Part shown: in pieces, positions 18,054 through 27,535 of the stretch
Layout of the letters: every line of letters begins with the position of its first letter
How positions within the stretch are numbered: position 1 is the stretch's first letter
From: Methanobrevibacter ruminantium
GTDB lineage: Archaea > Methanobacteriota > Methanobacteria > Methanobacteriales > Methanobacteriaceae
NCBI GenBank assembly: GCA_004553595.1
Contig: SFKZ01000007.1
Coordinates: forward strand, 1-64,000
Reading direction: 5' to 3'
DNA: 64,000 bases
Made by a program: the position numbers and the translations under genes
Notes under the pieces: generated by a model
Told to the model about the DNA's origin: nothing
Seen by the model: only the letters and a program-made list of their open reading frames with translations
Databases searched by the model: none

Positions 18054-18246
18054 ATTAAATTTTTAACTTTCCATCTCTTCTTTTTTCTTTTTTTACCTCA
18101 TTTTTAATTAAATTTTCTATTTTTCAAAATATTTTTCAATAAGTATTTACATAATAAAATACTATAATTATGTATTAAATTATTAACTAAGTTATGTATT
18201 TAAACTTAAATAATTTTAATATCTTATTGATTTTTAGAGGAATTTT

Positions 18247-19509
18247 ATGAATAAATATGTTGAAAAATGGGTTGAATCCAGCCTAATATTAAAAATACTT
18301 ATTGGATTAATCATTGGGGCAATTTTAGGCCTTGCTGTTCCGCAATATGAAATGATTGGGCTTTTAGGTCAATTGTTTGTAAGCGCTCTTAAAGCTATTG
18401 CTCCATTGCTTGTTTTTGTATTGGTTGCTTCTGCTTTAGCTAAAGCTGGAGAAGGTATAAGAAGCAGATTCAAAACTGTAATTGTCTTGTATATATTCTC
18501 AACATTCCTATCTGCTATGGTTGCAGTTACCGGCAGTTTCCTATTCCCTGTGTCAATGCATCTTACACAAGCAGGTGAAGTAACTGCTCCTGGAGATTTA
18601 GGTGAAGTCATAAGCAATATGCTATTGAATATTTTCACTAACCCCTTGCAGTCACTCTCTCAAGGGGATTATCTTGGAATCTTATTTTGGGCAATTGTAT
18701 TCGGTATCTGCTTGAAGCAAGTTGGAAGTCCAACTACAAAGAATGTATTTGAAGACTGTGCAAACGCTACAAGCTTGATTGTAAAAGGAATCATTCAGTT
18801 TGCTCCTATCGGTATTATGTCACTTGTATTCAGTGCAGTGGCGGAAAGCGGTTTAAGCATTTTCATTCAATACGGACAATTGATCTTACTCCTTGTTGCT
18901 TGTATTGCAACAGTTGCATTGATTACAGATCCATTGATTGCAGCATTCGCTTTGAGACGTAATCCTTATCCTCTTGTTATCACTTGCCTTAAGGAAAGTG
19001 GTATCACTGCGTTCTTTACAAGAAGTTCAGCAGCGAACATTCCAGTGAATATGAGACTTTGTGAAAGATTAGGGCTTGACAAGGACTTCTATTCAATCAG
19101 TATTCCACTTGGAGCTACAATCAACATGGAAGGGGCAGCTATTACAATCACAATCATGACTTTAGCTGTATGTCATACTTTAGGAATTACTGTAGACTTG
19201 CCTACAACAATTGTTTTATGTATTATATCCACATTGGCTGCAGCAGGATCTTCTGGTGTTGCTGGAGGTTCCTTATTGCTTATTCCAATGGCTTGTTCAT
19301 TGTTTGGAATACCTGCAGACATTTCCATGCAAGCTATTGCTGTAGGATTCATCATTGGTGTAATTCAAGACTCTTGTGAAACCGCTCTTAACTCAAGTGG
19401 GGATGCATTGTTCTCTGCAACAGCTGAGTATCATGACAGGGCAAAGGCAGGAGAACCTGTTAATTTCCTAGGTGAATTCGCTAAAGATAAGGAAGAGGCA
19501 ACTGCTTAA
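18247..19509 (+). CDS. sstT: Sodium:serine/threonine symporter
   Basis: A 420-residue transporter of the dicarboxylate/amino acid:cation symporter (DAACS) family, closest to SstT. About eight membrane helices and the two re-entrant loops are recognisable; the family's serine-rich hairpin appears as FFTRSSAANIPVN near 257, the sodium-binding NMEGAAI near 295, and the C-terminal loop with DSCETALNSSGDALF near 378. It would import serine and threonine with sodium. AGAGGA precedes the ATG. It is monocistronic, with T-runs after the stop. Such symporters are common in bacteria and may have been acquired by transfer. Confidence 0.88.
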   Translation: MNKYVEKWVESSLILKILIGLIIGAILGLAVPQYEMIGLLGQLFVSALKAIAPLLVFVLVASALAKAGEGIRSRFKTVIVLYIFSTFLSAMVAVTGSFLFPVSMHLTQAGEVTAPGDLGEVISNMLLNIFTNPLQSLSQGDYLGILFWAIVFGICLKQVGSPTTKNVFEDCANATSLIVKGIIQFAPIGIMSLVFSAVAESGLSIFIQYGQLILLLVACIATVALITDPLIAAFALRRNPYPLVITCLKESGITAFFTRSSAANIPVNMRLCERLGLDKDFYSISIPLGATINMEGAAITITIMTLAVCHTLGITVDLPTTIVLCIISTLAAAGSSGVAGGSLLLIPMACSLFGIPADISMQAIAVGFIIGVIQDSCETALNSSGDALFSATAEYHDRAKAGEPVNFLGEFAKDKEEATA

Positions 19510-19687
19510 TCTTCCTTTTTATTTTTTTACTAATTTTTTTAGCTTATTTTTTTCTATTATTTTTTCTTATTTTTGAAATTCTTTTTTTCATGTTCTATAA
19601 ATTATAAAATTATAAAACTAATAAAGATAATAATATAATTATAAAACAATTTTATCGGATTTTACAATTAACTAAAGGAACTAAACA

Positions 19688-21181
19688 ATGAACTATGAAT
19701 CAATTTTAAATGAATTAAGACCAACTCCTGAGGAGATTGAAGCAGTTAATGAAACAACTGAAAAGGTAATTGATTTCATTAATGAACTCTGCGAAAAAGA
19801 AGATATTGATGCTAAAGCAAATGCTGTAGGTTCTGTTGCTAAAAACACTTGGTTAAGAGGTAAATCTGATATAGACATTTTCATTAGTTTTCCTATAGAT
19901 ACTGATATGGATTATCTTAAGGAAAATGGATTGGATATTGCATACAAAACCAATGATGCATTGAATGGAAATGCATCAGAGCATTATGCTTCCCATCCTT
20001 ATTTAACATGTGACATAGATGGATTTGAAGTTGATATAGTTCCTTGCTATGCTATTGAAGAAGGCCAATCCATTATTTCTGCTGTTGACAGAACAATTTT
20101 ACATACAAGATATATCCAAAAGCATTTAAGCAAAGAGCAGGAAGATGAGGTTCTTTTGCTAAAGAAGTTTATGGATGCTGTTGGCACATATGGGTCTGAA
20201 TTCAAGACAGGTGGTTTTGCAGGTTATTTATGTGAATTGCTTATCTTAAAGTATGGCACTTTTGAAAAAACTTTAAGGGTTGCTCAGAACTGGAAAAAAC
20301 ATACTGAAATTGATTTGGAAGGTTACGGTACCGCAGGAAATGCTATTTTTAAAGATGATCCTCTTGTTTTCATTGACCCAACAGATAAAAACAGAAATGT
20401 TGGGGCGGCTTTAAGAATGGAAAGGTATGTTGATTTCATTGTTGCTTCAAGAAACTTTTTAGCCATTGTTGATGATAATGAATTGGATGAAAAGATAAGG
20501 GAAGAAAAGATAATTGAATTCTTCAAGCCTCTTGAAAAGGAGCATTTATCAGACAAGTCCAATGAAGAAATAGCTAAAATCATTATGGAATCTTTTAAGG
20601 ATAGACAAACCAAAACATTGATTTTAAAGTTTAAAATTCCTGAAAACATATCTGCTGATGCCCTTCATCCACAACTACTCAAAACTGTCAGTTCCATATG
20701 TGAAAAGATAGAGATGGAAGAATTTTCTGTATTTAAATATGATTATTGGACAGATGAAGAGAGATTCGTTATTTTTACCATAGAGCTCAATGTATTCAAG
20801 CAAGGAAAATACTACATACACAAAGGTCCTAAAGTATGGCCTAAGAAAGCTTGTGACAATTTCAAGAAGAAATGGCAGGATGCTTTATATCCTTTAGATG
20901 AATTTATGGTTTTAACAAGGGAAAGAGAGTTTAAGACTGCAAAAGAATTTTTAGAAAAGACCCTTGATGATGATCATATCCATATATTCAAGATTGGAAA
21001 GAACATAAAAGAAGCTATTTGCGATGATGATTGCCAACCTATGGAAATAGATGAATTCCTAAATGGTTTGGACAATCAATTCAATTATGACACTTCCAAT
21101 CAAAATAGTGAAGAATTAGCAAGAGATTATTTAAACTCTTTAGATGACTTTTTGAATCCTGGACAGTATATTAAAAGATAA
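19688..21181 (+). CDS. cca: CCA-adding enzyme, archaeal class I tRNA nucleotidyltransferase
   Basis: Adds CCA to tRNA 3' ends. The nucleotidyltransferase signature GSVAKNTWLRGKSDIDIF (residues 49-65) supplies Asp61 and Asp63; a third acidic residue is in FEVDIVPC near 115. The archaeal tail domains follow and length (497) is slightly above the usual 440-460 because of an acidic extension after residue 430 that ends FLNPGQYIKR. AAAGGA precedes the ATG. thpR starts 14 bases after the stop, so both RNA genes are an operon, as in other Methanobacteriales. Confidence 0.93.
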   Translation: MNYESILNELRPTPEEIEAVNETTEKVIDFINELCEKEDIDAKANAVGSVAKNTWLRGKSDIDIFISFPIDTDMDYLKENGLDIAYKTNDALNGNASEHYASHPYLTCDIDGFEVDIVPCYAIEEGQSIISAVDRTILHTRYIQKHLSKEQEDEVLLLKKFMDAVGTYGSEFKTGGFAGYLCELLILKYGTFEKTLRVAQNWKKHTEIDLEGYGTAGNAIFKDDPLVFIDPTDKNRNVGAALRMERYVDFIVASRNFLAIVDDNELDEKIREEKIIEFFKPLEKEHLSDKSNEEIAKIIMESFKDRQTKTLILKFKIPENISADALHPQLLKTVSSICEKIEMEEFSVFKYDYWTDEERFVIFTIELNVFKQGKYYIHKGPKVWPKKACDNFKKKWQDALYPLDEFMVLTREREFKTAKEFLEKTLDDDHIHIFKIGKNIKEAICDDDCQPMEIDEFLNGLDNQFNYDTSNQNSEELARDYLNSLDDFLNPGQYIKR

Positions 21182-21195
21182 TTTAGGGTGTTCAT

Positions 21196-21771
21196 ATGAA
21201 AACAAGTAAATCTGAAACCATCAGAAGCTTTTTAGCCATTGAACTTGATCAAGAATTGGTGCCTAAGATTCTAGATGTTCAAAAGGAATTTAAGAAGACA
21301 AATGCCAATATAAAATATGTTCCATCAAAGAACATGCATTTTACCTTAAAGTTCTTTGGAAACATTGATTTGGATATGGTTGAGGATATAGCTGATGCAG
21401 TAAATAAAGTCATAAAAAATTATTCCTCTTTTGATTTGAATATTAAGAAATGTGGCTGTTTCCCAAATAAACATGTAATTAAAGTTCTATGGTTGGGATT
21501 GGATGAAGGCTCTCCAATAATTAATCTTCAAAAGGACCTTGATAAGGAATTTAAAAAATTAGGATTCAAGAAGGAAAAGAACTTCATTTCCCATTTGACT
21601 ATCGGAAGAGTGAAAAGTCCTAAGAATAAAAAAGAGATAAGGCAACCAATTGAAAAATTTGAAGATATTGAAATTGGAAATTTCACTGTTTCTAAAATCT
21701 GCTTAAAAAAGAGCACTTTAACCCCTCAAGGACCAATCTATGAGGATATTAAAGTGTTTGAATTGAATTAA
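21196..21771 (+). CDS. thpR: RNA 2',3'-cyclic phosphodiesterase
   Basis: A 191-residue 2H phosphoesterase (LigT/ThpR family) that opens 2',3'-cyclic phosphates on RNA and can join 2'-5' ends in the reverse direction. Both HxTx motifs are present: HFTL near residue 46 and HLTI near residue 134, with the family's typical FFGNI and GRVKSP following. GGGTG lies 7 bases before the ATG. Co-transcription with cca points to tRNA maturation or repair. Confidence 0.92.
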   Translation: MKTSKSETIRSFLAIELDQELVPKILDVQKEFKKTNANIKYVPSKNMHFTLKFFGNIDLDMVEDIADAVNKVIKNYSSFDLNIKKCGCFPNKHVIKVLWLGLDEGSPIINLQKDLDKEFKKLGFKKEKNFISHLTIGRVKSPKNKKEIRQPIEKFEDIEIGNFTVSKICLKKSTLTPQGPIYEDIKVFELN

Positions 21772-21819
21772 TTTTTTTAATTATTTTTGCTTTTTTTAAT
21801 AGGATTCATAAGGAATCCT

Positions 21820-22725
21820 TTATTTTTCCATTAGGAATTTCAAGTATTTGTATGAAACGAATATTACTAAAATCAATGCTATGGCTGCTTGTATATAGAA
21901 TAAATAGTTTAAAATACTAAATCCAAAGAATTTATAGGATTCACCAGTAGCTATTGCACTTATTACAAATGGAAATGTAAATGCTGAAAAGCTTGGCATG
22001 AATTGCAATTTTTCTAAAACCAATAGTCTGATGGCATGATAAATTGCAAAAATATAAAAAATGCATGCGCCAGAATAGATTAAGCTTAAGAAGTTTCCAT
22101 TAATGTTCAATGCATTCACGTATCCGACAATAAGGATTGAGAAAAGTGCAGTGTAAATGCAAATGAATGGTTTATTTTTATCCTCTATTGCAGTAAACTT
22201 AATGTATCTGTAAGAGACCAAAATGAGTGTTGGCATCATAAGTATGAAACCTATTCCAAAGAAGATAAACCCATATTCTTGCAAGTCATATGCTGGAGCT
22301 GTAATTGAAGCCATTGTAATTCCAATGTAAACAATCCACCAGGTAGCGAATACGGTTTCAATATCAAATTTATCAATAACATACTTTTTAGTAAAGATTA
22401 GAATTATTGATAAATGGATTATTATTCCTAAAATCCATATTCCAAAAGCAATGCTTTGAGACAATGGCATGAGCAATGGCTTAAGATATGTGCTGAATAG
22501 CATTAGAGCCATTGAAAATGTACCGAATGTACTTAGTGTAATCAGTGTATTCAGTTCATTTATGAAAATGTCAAAGTGAAAGACAAGTTTTAACAGAACT
22601 AAAAATATGATGATTGATCCGATTATAAAAAATATGCTGCTATAATCGGTAAAAATCTTACCTAATGATAGAATTGCTAAAATTAGACCAGTGATTGCTA
22701 AAGGCAGATTTTTTATCATATTCAT
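21820..22725 (-). CDS. TDT family transporter (TehA/Mae1-like)
   Basis: A 301-residue, almost wholly hydrophobic protein with about ten transmembrane helices. The opening LPLAITGLILAILSLGKIF and the central WWIVYIGITMASITAPAY are typical of the tellurite-resistance/dicarboxylate transporter (TDT) family, to which TehA and SLAC1 anion channels belong. The substrate is unknown; dicarboxylates or other anions are likely. There is no clear ribosome binding site before the ATG, so the mRNA may be leaderless. It converges with cca-thpR. Confidence 0.8.
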   Translation of the reverse strand: MNMIKNLPLAITGLILAILSLGKIFTDYSSIFFIIGSIIIFLVLLKLVFHFDIFINELNTLITLSTFGTFSMALMLFSTYLKPLLMPLSQSIAFGIWILGIIIHLSIILIFTKKYVIDKFDIETVFATWWIVYIGITMASITAPAYDLQEYGFIFFGIGFILMMPTLILVSYRYIKFTAIEDKNKPFICIYTALFSILIVGYVNALNINGNFLSLIYSGACIFYIFAIYHAIRLLVLEKLQFMPSFSAFTFPFVISAIATGESYKFFGFSILNYLFYIQAAIALILVIFVSYKYLKFLMEK

Positions 22726-22878
22726 AATATTAATTTAAAAAAAGAGTTTAATAAAATTTTTCTTAATAATTTTAAGATAATGAAAATATATTTTTTTTAA
22801 AAAAGTTTTAGAAAATGTTTTAGGAAAAGTCTTAAAAAAAAGATTTAGATAAGTAATGAACTTATCTATAAATGTTAT

Positions 22879-23181
22879 TTATTCATATAAATTTACTTCT
22901 TCAGCGCTAAGCACTTTAATTTCCATATCCTCAGCTAAATCAGCAGATTCCTTTGAGAATAATTTGAAATGAGTTGAATTCAAATGGTCACTTAATGCTT
23001 CTACGCTTTCCCACTCTTCAACGAAAGTAAAAGTTCCATCTGTAATTGATCTTAAGCATTTATAACCAATGTTTCCTTCCTCTTTAAGGGTTGCTTCAAC
23101 CAATGCCTCTGCTAGAGGAATCAATTTCTCTTCTGCTCCTTCTTTTGGTATAAGTTCTGCCATAACTACAATAAAGCTCAT
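22879..23181 (-). CDS. Antibiotic biosynthesis monooxygenase (YgiN-like) domain protein
   Basis: A 100-residue single-domain protein of the dimeric alpha/beta-barrel ABM fold. The pattern VVMAELIPKEGAEEKLI, the central EEGNIGYKCLRS and FVEEWESVEALSDHLNSTHF, where the conserved His near residue 67 closes the pocket, match putative quinol monooxygenases. These proteins act on small aromatic compounds or quinols; in a methanogen the substrate is open. AAGGAGA gives a clear start. It lies 146 bases downstream of npdG on the same strand. Confidence 0.8.
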   Translation of the reverse strand: MSFIVVMAELIPKEGAEEKLIPLAEALVEATLKEEGNIGYKCLRSITDGTFTFVEEWESVEALSDHLNSTHFKLFSKESADLAEDMEIKVLSAEEVNLYE

Positions 23182-23327
23182 AATTAATCTCCTTAAATTC
23201 TGTATTAAAAAGTTTGTAAAAAAAGTATTTAAATGTTTTGTTAATGATATTAAGGGTTTAAAAAAAGAAAAAGAGTAATTATCCTATAAAAATAGGGTAA
23301 TTAATGTTGAGTTTTTATTCAATGGAA

Positions 23328-24011
23328 TTATTCATCTAATTTTGGAATTCCAGTGATTCTGAGTCCACCGTAATGGGATTTGTATTTGATGTTTAATCCG
23401 ATTAACAATGGGGTAATCTTTTCGATGATTCTGGATTTTTCCAATATTCCAGTATCGATGGTTCTTACACCAGGGATTTTGTTGATGAGTTCTGCTGCAA
23501 TTTCTTTTGCTTCTTTGTCGTCACCAGCAATTAAACAGTCACAGTCGATGTCTTCTGGAATGTTGGATAAGTGGGAGTTACTGATGTTACAGAATGCACA
23601 GATAACTTTTGCACCGGTTCCGTCAAGGATTGATGCAGTTCTTTCTGCTGCGGATCCTTCCATTAAGTCAATGAATCTGAATGGTTTTCCGCCGATTGCA
23701 GTTTCTAAAGGTACGGTTGCATCTAAAACAATCTTGTCAGTACAGAATTCCTTGATTCCTTCTACAGTAGGTTTTTGTGCTGCGAGAGGTACAGTGAGGA
23801 TTAAGATGTCACCTTCTTTTGCTGCATCTTCGTTAGCTAAACCTTTTATGTTTAAGTCATAGTCTGCATATTTTTCTTTAGCTTCTGCAACAACGTCTAA
23901 TGCTTTTTCCTCTTTACGGGAACCAACAATAACTTCTACACCTTCAATTGCTAATCTGAGAGCAATTCCTAAACCTTGTGGACCAGTTCCACCAATTACA
24001 CTTACGATCAT
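23328..24011 (-). CDS. npdG: F420H2:NADP oxidoreductase
   Basis: Transfers hydride between coenzyme F420 and NADP, giving the cell NADPH for biosynthesis. The NADP-binding GGTGPQGLGIALRLA lies at residues 8-22, followed by VGSRKEEKA, whose Ser/Arg recognise the 2'-phosphate of NADP. The F420-binding segments TVPLAAQ, LDATVPLE and GDDKEAKEIA are in place. Length 227 is normal. AGGAG precedes the ATG. The promoter carries a perfect 18-bp palindrome (24069-24086). Confidence 0.93.
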   Translation of the reverse strand: MIVSVIGGTGPQGLGIALRLAIEGVEVIVGSRKEEKALDVVAEAKEKYADYDLNIKGLANEDAAKEGDILILTVPLAAQKPTVEGIKEFCTDKIVLDATVPLETAIGGKPFRFIDLMEGSAAERTASILDGTGAKVICAFCNISNSHLSNIPEDIDCDCLIAGDDKEAKEIAAELINKIPGVRTIDTGILEKSRIIEKITPLLIGLNIKYKSHYGGLRITGIPKLDE

Positions 24012-24068
24012 TTTTTATCTCCTGAATTATTTAATTTTTTTATAAATTTTGTATAAAGTCTTAGGGTA

Positions 24069-24110
24069 ATATATTGTACAATATATCGTTGTTATTATTT
24101 ATATAATAAA
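24069..24110 (-). promoter_or_regulatory. npdG promoter with an 18-bp palindrome at the expected start site
   Basis: On the minus strand a TATA-like TTATATAAATAA lies at about 24099-24110. About 25 bases downstream, where transcription should begin, is the perfect palindrome ATATATTGTACAATATAT (24069-24086). This is a typical operator position. The MarR gene at 25574-26035 is one candidate regulator, though its sites may differ. The remainder of 24012-24416 is AT-rich and holds no ORF I can support. Confidence 0.45.
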
Positions 24111-24416
24111 ATGTTTATAAATCTTTTTATTTTATTTAATATTTTATCATTTATACTGGTTAATGTTTAGTTAAATTTTATTTTATATGAATATTTTTAA
24201 TATTTTTTATTTTTATTATAATTTTGTCAAATTATTAAATTAAAAAAATCAATATTGATATTTAAATTAAGAATTTTAGGACAGTCTAATAATTGGGTTA
24301 AGTTCAATTATTATAAAAATATTTTAAAATCATTATAAAAATGTAAAAAAAGAAAAGAAAATAAATGATTTTCATCATTTATTTAAATATTGTTTAAAAA
24401 TAATAAAATCAGTTAT

Positions 24417-25352
24417 TTAGTATTCGTAGAATCCTTTTCCTGCATTGATACCGGTTTCACCAGCATCTATTTTTTCCTTAAGCTTGAGAGCTATTTTGCC
24501 TTGAGTTGTGTTAGGGTCTTGGGACCTAGGGTCCATAATGACAATGTTATATGCAGTTACAAGTCCTACAACGTCTAAGATTTGGAACGGTCCGTTAGGA
24601 GCTCCTGTAGCAAGCCTCCATGTCAAGTCGATTGTTTCAGGGTCTGCCACTTCCTCTGCCCATAATGCCTGTCCTGCAGAAAGGAAAGGTACAAGCAGGG
24701 AATTGAGCACGTATCCAGGTTGTTCCTTCAATACTTTGATTGGAACCATGTTGATGTCTTCTGCAAATTGAACGATTGCATCGAAGTATTGTGGATCGGT
24801 TCCAGGGTGTGGCATTACTTCAGCAGTGTTTTGAGCCCAGATATTGTTTGCAAAGTGGAAAGCGAGATACTTTTCAGGGCGTCCTGTGTGTTCTGCAAAC
24901 TGGCTTGGAAGCAATGTGGATGAATTGGTTACAACAATTGTCTTTTCAGGCAAGTATTTTGCCAATTCCTCATAGAATGTAATCTTTTGATTAGGGTCTT
25001 CTGCAATTGCTTCAATTACAAGGTGTGCATCTTCTGCTGCCTCTTCATAGCTTGTTGTAAGTGTCAAGCTGTCGAATGCCTTTTGAGCTTGCTCTTTCAA
25101 TGCATCGATTTCTTCATCACTTAGGTCTGGAGTTTTGCTGAATCCTCTGCAGTAAGCGGATTTGTCAGTTTTCATTTGTTCCATTGTTGCCAAATAGATG
25201 TTCAGCAATCTTTCAAACTTAGGTTTGGCCCTTTCGATTGAGCCTTCGCTTCTAAGCCATACGGTTACATCAAAACCGCAGAAAGCGGATTGATAAGCGA
25301 TTTGACTACCGAGTACTCCTCCACCAGCCACTACAACTTTTTTAATTTCCAT
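24417..25352 (-). CDS. 3-hydroxyacyl-CoA dehydrogenase-like NAD enzyme
   Basis: A 311-residue protein with the NAD-binding GGGVLGSQIA at about residues 8-17, the catalytic-region motif TNSSTLLPSQ (Ser/Asn pair near 145) and AFHFANNIW, which corresponds to the catalytic HFF/HFxxP histidine of this family; the C-terminal helical domain follows (QPGYVLNSLLVP to the end). The start is ATG 25352, 4 bases after GGTGAT; the ATG at 25364 lies upstream of that site. Substrate may be a 3-hydroxyacyl-CoA or another 3-hydroxy acid. Methanobrevibacter has no fatty-acid oxidation, so an unusual side function or acquisition from bacteria is likely. Confidence 0.85.
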   Translation of the reverse strand: MEIKKVVVAGGGVLGSQIAYQSAFCGFDVTVWLRSEGSIERAKPKFERLLNIYLATMEQMKTDKSAYCRGFSKTPDLSDEEIDALKEQAQKAFDSLTLTTSYEEAAEDAHLVIEAIAEDPNQKITFYEELAKYLPEKTIVVTNSSTLLPSQFAEHTGRPEKYLAFHFANNIWAQNTAEVMPHPGTDPQYFDAIVQFAEDINMVPIKVLKEQPGYVLNSLLVPFLSAGQALWAEEVADPETIDLTWRLATGAPNGPFQILDVVGLVTAYNIVIMDPRSQDPNTTQGKIALKLKEKIDAGETGINAGKGFYEY

Positions 25353-25408
25353 TTTTATCACCATGTAAATTTATAAACTATATGGAATAAAAAATTAAAA
25401 AAACAAAT

Positions 25409-25428
25409 ATAGTTTACTTGTATACTAT
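25409..25428 (-). promoter_or_regulatory. Operator-like dyad in the promoter of the dehydrogenase gene
   Basis: ATAGTTTACTTGTATACTAT is a 20-bp dyad with one mismatched pair. A minus-strand TATA-like CATTTATAAAAT lies at about 25450-25462, so the dyad sits near the expected transcription start of the dehydrogenase gene. Size and symmetry fit a MarR-type dimer; the marR gene lies immediately upstream on the same strand. Confidence 0.4.
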
Positions 25429-25573
25429 TTTAAAAATTAAAGTATTTAAAATTTTATAAATGATTCTGGATGATTTAAAAAAAGGATATTTTCATATGTT
25501 TTTTGCATTGATTTTAAAAAAAGGGAGATATTATTAAGATCATCATTAATCTAAGCTCTCCAAAATAGCAAAT

Positions 25574-26035
25574 TTATTCCCATTCATTCAATTCAGCGGA
25601 TTTGAATGCTAAATCAATGAATGTTTTAAAAAAATCATCATCCAGCTTATCCAGTCCCATTTTCTTTTCCCATTCATTGTTTATTTCCTCTAGGATTGGA
25701 ATCAGATTCTTGCCTTTTTCGGATAATCGCAGGATGTTGTGTCTTTTGTCTGTTGATGATTGCTCCCTAATGATGATTCCGTTTGATTCTAATTTCTTGA
25801 TTGCCTTGGTAATGGCTCCTTTTGTAATGTAAAGGCTATCAGACAAGTCCTTTTGATTCAAATTTTCTTCATTGTACACTCTAAGCATACATAATACCTG
25901 AATCAAATTCAAGTCATATTGTGCCAAGGCATTGTTCAGATAGGTCTTATGATTTTTATGAAAAATAAAAAGCAGGTCTCCCAAACGATTGTAATCATAA
26001 AATTCGGATTTGATTTTCTTTGTCATCACTTTCAT
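25574..26035 (-). CDS. MarR family transcriptional regulator
   Basis: A 153-residue winged-helix repressor. The DNA-binding core runs from about 52 to 115: NQKDLSDSLYITKGAITKAI is the helix-turn-helix, IIREQSSTDKRHNILRLSEKG the wing with the conserved DxR. N- and C-terminal helices form the dimer. Initiation may be at either of two ATGs nine bases apart. It lies 220 bases upstream of the 3-hydroxyacyl-CoA dehydrogenase on the same strand and is the obvious candidate to control it and possibly npdG. The ligand is unknown. Confidence 0.88.
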   Translation of the reverse strand: MKVMTKKIKSEFYDYNRLGDLLFIFHKNHKTYLNNALAQYDLNLIQVLCMLRVYNEENLNQKDLSDSLYITKGAITKAIKKLESNGIIIREQSSTDKRHNILRLSEKGKNLIPILEEINNEWEKKMGLDKLDDDFFKTFIDLAFKSAELNEWE

Positions 26036-26247
26036 TTTTATTGATACGATTATTTAAAAATAACTGAAATGGCCAGATTTCCATTTTTCAAATGAATATA
26101 AGTCGTGTTTTTTTAAATTTAAAAAGATTTATATAATAAAAGTTAAATATAAGTGTAATCGAAAATAAATTAGGAAAATATAATAAAAATTAAAATTATT
26201 TGTAACGCAAATATCTAAGAAAAATATTAAAATAATGATGTGATATT

Positions 26248-26739
26248 ATGGACAGTAGCAAAGCCGTTTATGATGGGCTTAAATGTGTTGGAATCGATTT
26301 TATCGTAAGCGTTCCATGTGTAAATCTATCAAAGATATTGGATATGATTGATGAAGATGATGAAATCATACATGTTCCTGTTACACGAGAGGAAGAGGGA
26401 ATAGGATTATGTGCTGGAGCGTATCTTGGAGGAAAGAAAGTGGCAATATTGATGCAGAATTCAGGACTTGGAAACTCAATAAATGCATTGAAATCACTTA
26501 CTCAATTGTATGAAATGCCTTTGCTTATGATAATGAGCCATAGGGGAACTGAAGGGGAAGGCATTTGCGGACAGGTTCCTATGGGAGAGTCCACTCCAAG
26601 GATTTTAGAGGCAATGGACTTTAAATATTTCAAGCCGGAAAAACCGGAGGAAGCCTATGAAAATATAAAAGAGGCATGGGATTTGTCTCTTCAAGAAGGA
26701 AAGCCAGTGAGCGTTTTATTGGAGATTAAATATTGGTGA
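26248..26739 (+). CDS. comD: Sulfopyruvate decarboxylase, alpha subunit
   Basis: Together with ComE this thiamine-diphosphate enzyme converts 3-sulfopyruvate to sulfoacetaldehyde in coenzyme M synthesis. ComD is the N-terminal (Pyr) half of a TPP enzyme: the catalytic glutamate is in TREEEGIGLCAGAYLGG near residue 50, and QNSGLGNSINAL near 75-86 lines the pocket. Length 163 is normal. GTGAT precedes the ATG. comE starts 4 bases after the stop. A TATA-like GATTTATATAATA lies near 26126-26138, leaving a leader of about 90 bases. Confidence 0.93.
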   Translation: MDSSKAVYDGLKCVGIDFIVSVPCVNLSKILDMIDEDDEIIHVPVTREEEGIGLCAGAYLGGKKVAILMQNSGLGNSINALKSLTQLYEMPLLMIMSHRGTEGEGICGQVPMGESTPRILEAMDFKYFKPEKPEEAYENIKEAWDLSLQEGKPVSVLLEIKYW

Positions 26740-26743
26740 TAAT

Positions 26744-27289
26744 ATGGCAAGAAGAGAAGCTATTGAAGATATAATGAAATGCATTGATGATGAGCTTATC
26801 ATCTGTAATATAGGATTTCCATCAAGGGAATTGTATGATATCGAAGATAGGGAAGAAAACTTTTATATGATTGGATCAATGGGTCTTGCATCATCAATCG
26901 GCCTTGGTTTGGCGCTGGCACAACCTGAAAGGGATATAGTTGTAATTGATGGAGACGGTTCACTCTTAATGAATATGGGTTCTCTTGTTACAGTATTTGC
27001 AAATAATCCTTCTAACTTTACTTGGATTGTAATAGACAATGGAGCATATGGTTCAACTGGAAATCAGGACACTTATGCTCAAAAGGTCGATTTGGTTGAT
27101 ATTGCTAAAGGGGTTGGATTTAAAAACAGTTATCACTTTGAGGACATCAATTTGAAGGAATTAATTAAAAGTGATGATGCTGGTTTTGTAGTCTATGAAA
27201 CTGAAGCAGGCAATTCTAAAGCTCCAATAATCGATTTGGACCCAGTTACAATTAGAGATAGATTTATGGCATTATTTAATGAAAATTAG
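26744..27289 (+). CDS. comE: Sulfopyruvate decarboxylase, beta subunit
   Basis: The TPP/Mg-binding half of the ComDE decarboxylase. The GDG...N metal-diphosphate motif is seen in VIDGDGSLLMNMG (near residues 66-78) and the conserved IVIDNGAYGSTGNQ follows. Length 181 is normal. The 4-base gap to comD and shared strand show translational coupling. The gene runs convergently into hdrA; 27290-27535 holds a 52-bp tandem repeat and a hairpin. Confidence 0.93.
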   Translation: MARREAIEDIMKCIDDELIICNIGFPSRELYDIEDREENFYMIGSMGLASSIGLGLALAQPERDIVVIDGDGSLLMNMGSLVTVFANNPSNFTWIVIDNGAYGSTGNQDTYAQKVDLVDIAKGVGFKNSYHFEDINLKELIKSDDAGFVVYETEAGNSKAPIIDLDPVTIRDRFMALFNEN

Positions 27290-27296
27290 AAAAAAT

Positions 27297-27400
27297 AATT
27301 ATTGCAGAAAAATTAAGTAATTAGACAAATTAAATAATTTGAAAAATTAATTATTGCAGAAAAATTAAATTATTAGACAAATTAGATAATTTGAAATATG
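27297..27400 (+). repeat. 52-bp tandem duplication between comE and hdrA
   Basis: Two adjacent 52-bp copies (27297-27348 and 27349-27400) begin AATTATTGCAGAAAAATTAA and differ at few positions. They are noncoding and lie between two convergent genes. They probably arose by slippage or duplication. Confidence 0.75.
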
Positions 27401-27428
27401 AATAATTGAAAAAATAAGATAAATAAGA

Positions 27429-27465
27429 AAAAAGAGATTTTTGCACTCCTTTTTCTTTAAAAAAA
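27429..27465. terminator. Probable bidirectional terminator between comE and hdrA
   Basis: AAGAAAAAAGAG, a short loop and CTCCTTTTTCTT form an inverted repeat with an A-run on one side and a T-run on the other, suited to ending transcription from both converging units. Confidence 0.5.
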
Positions 27466-27535
27466 TAATTAAAAGCACAGTTTCAAATAAAAAAATAATA
27501 TTGGGATTATTTAATCTTTTATAATCAAAAGATTC

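Noticed and set aside
27297..27400. CRISPR array
   Set aside because: Only two directly adjacent copies with no unique spacers and no cas genes; it is a plain tandem duplication.
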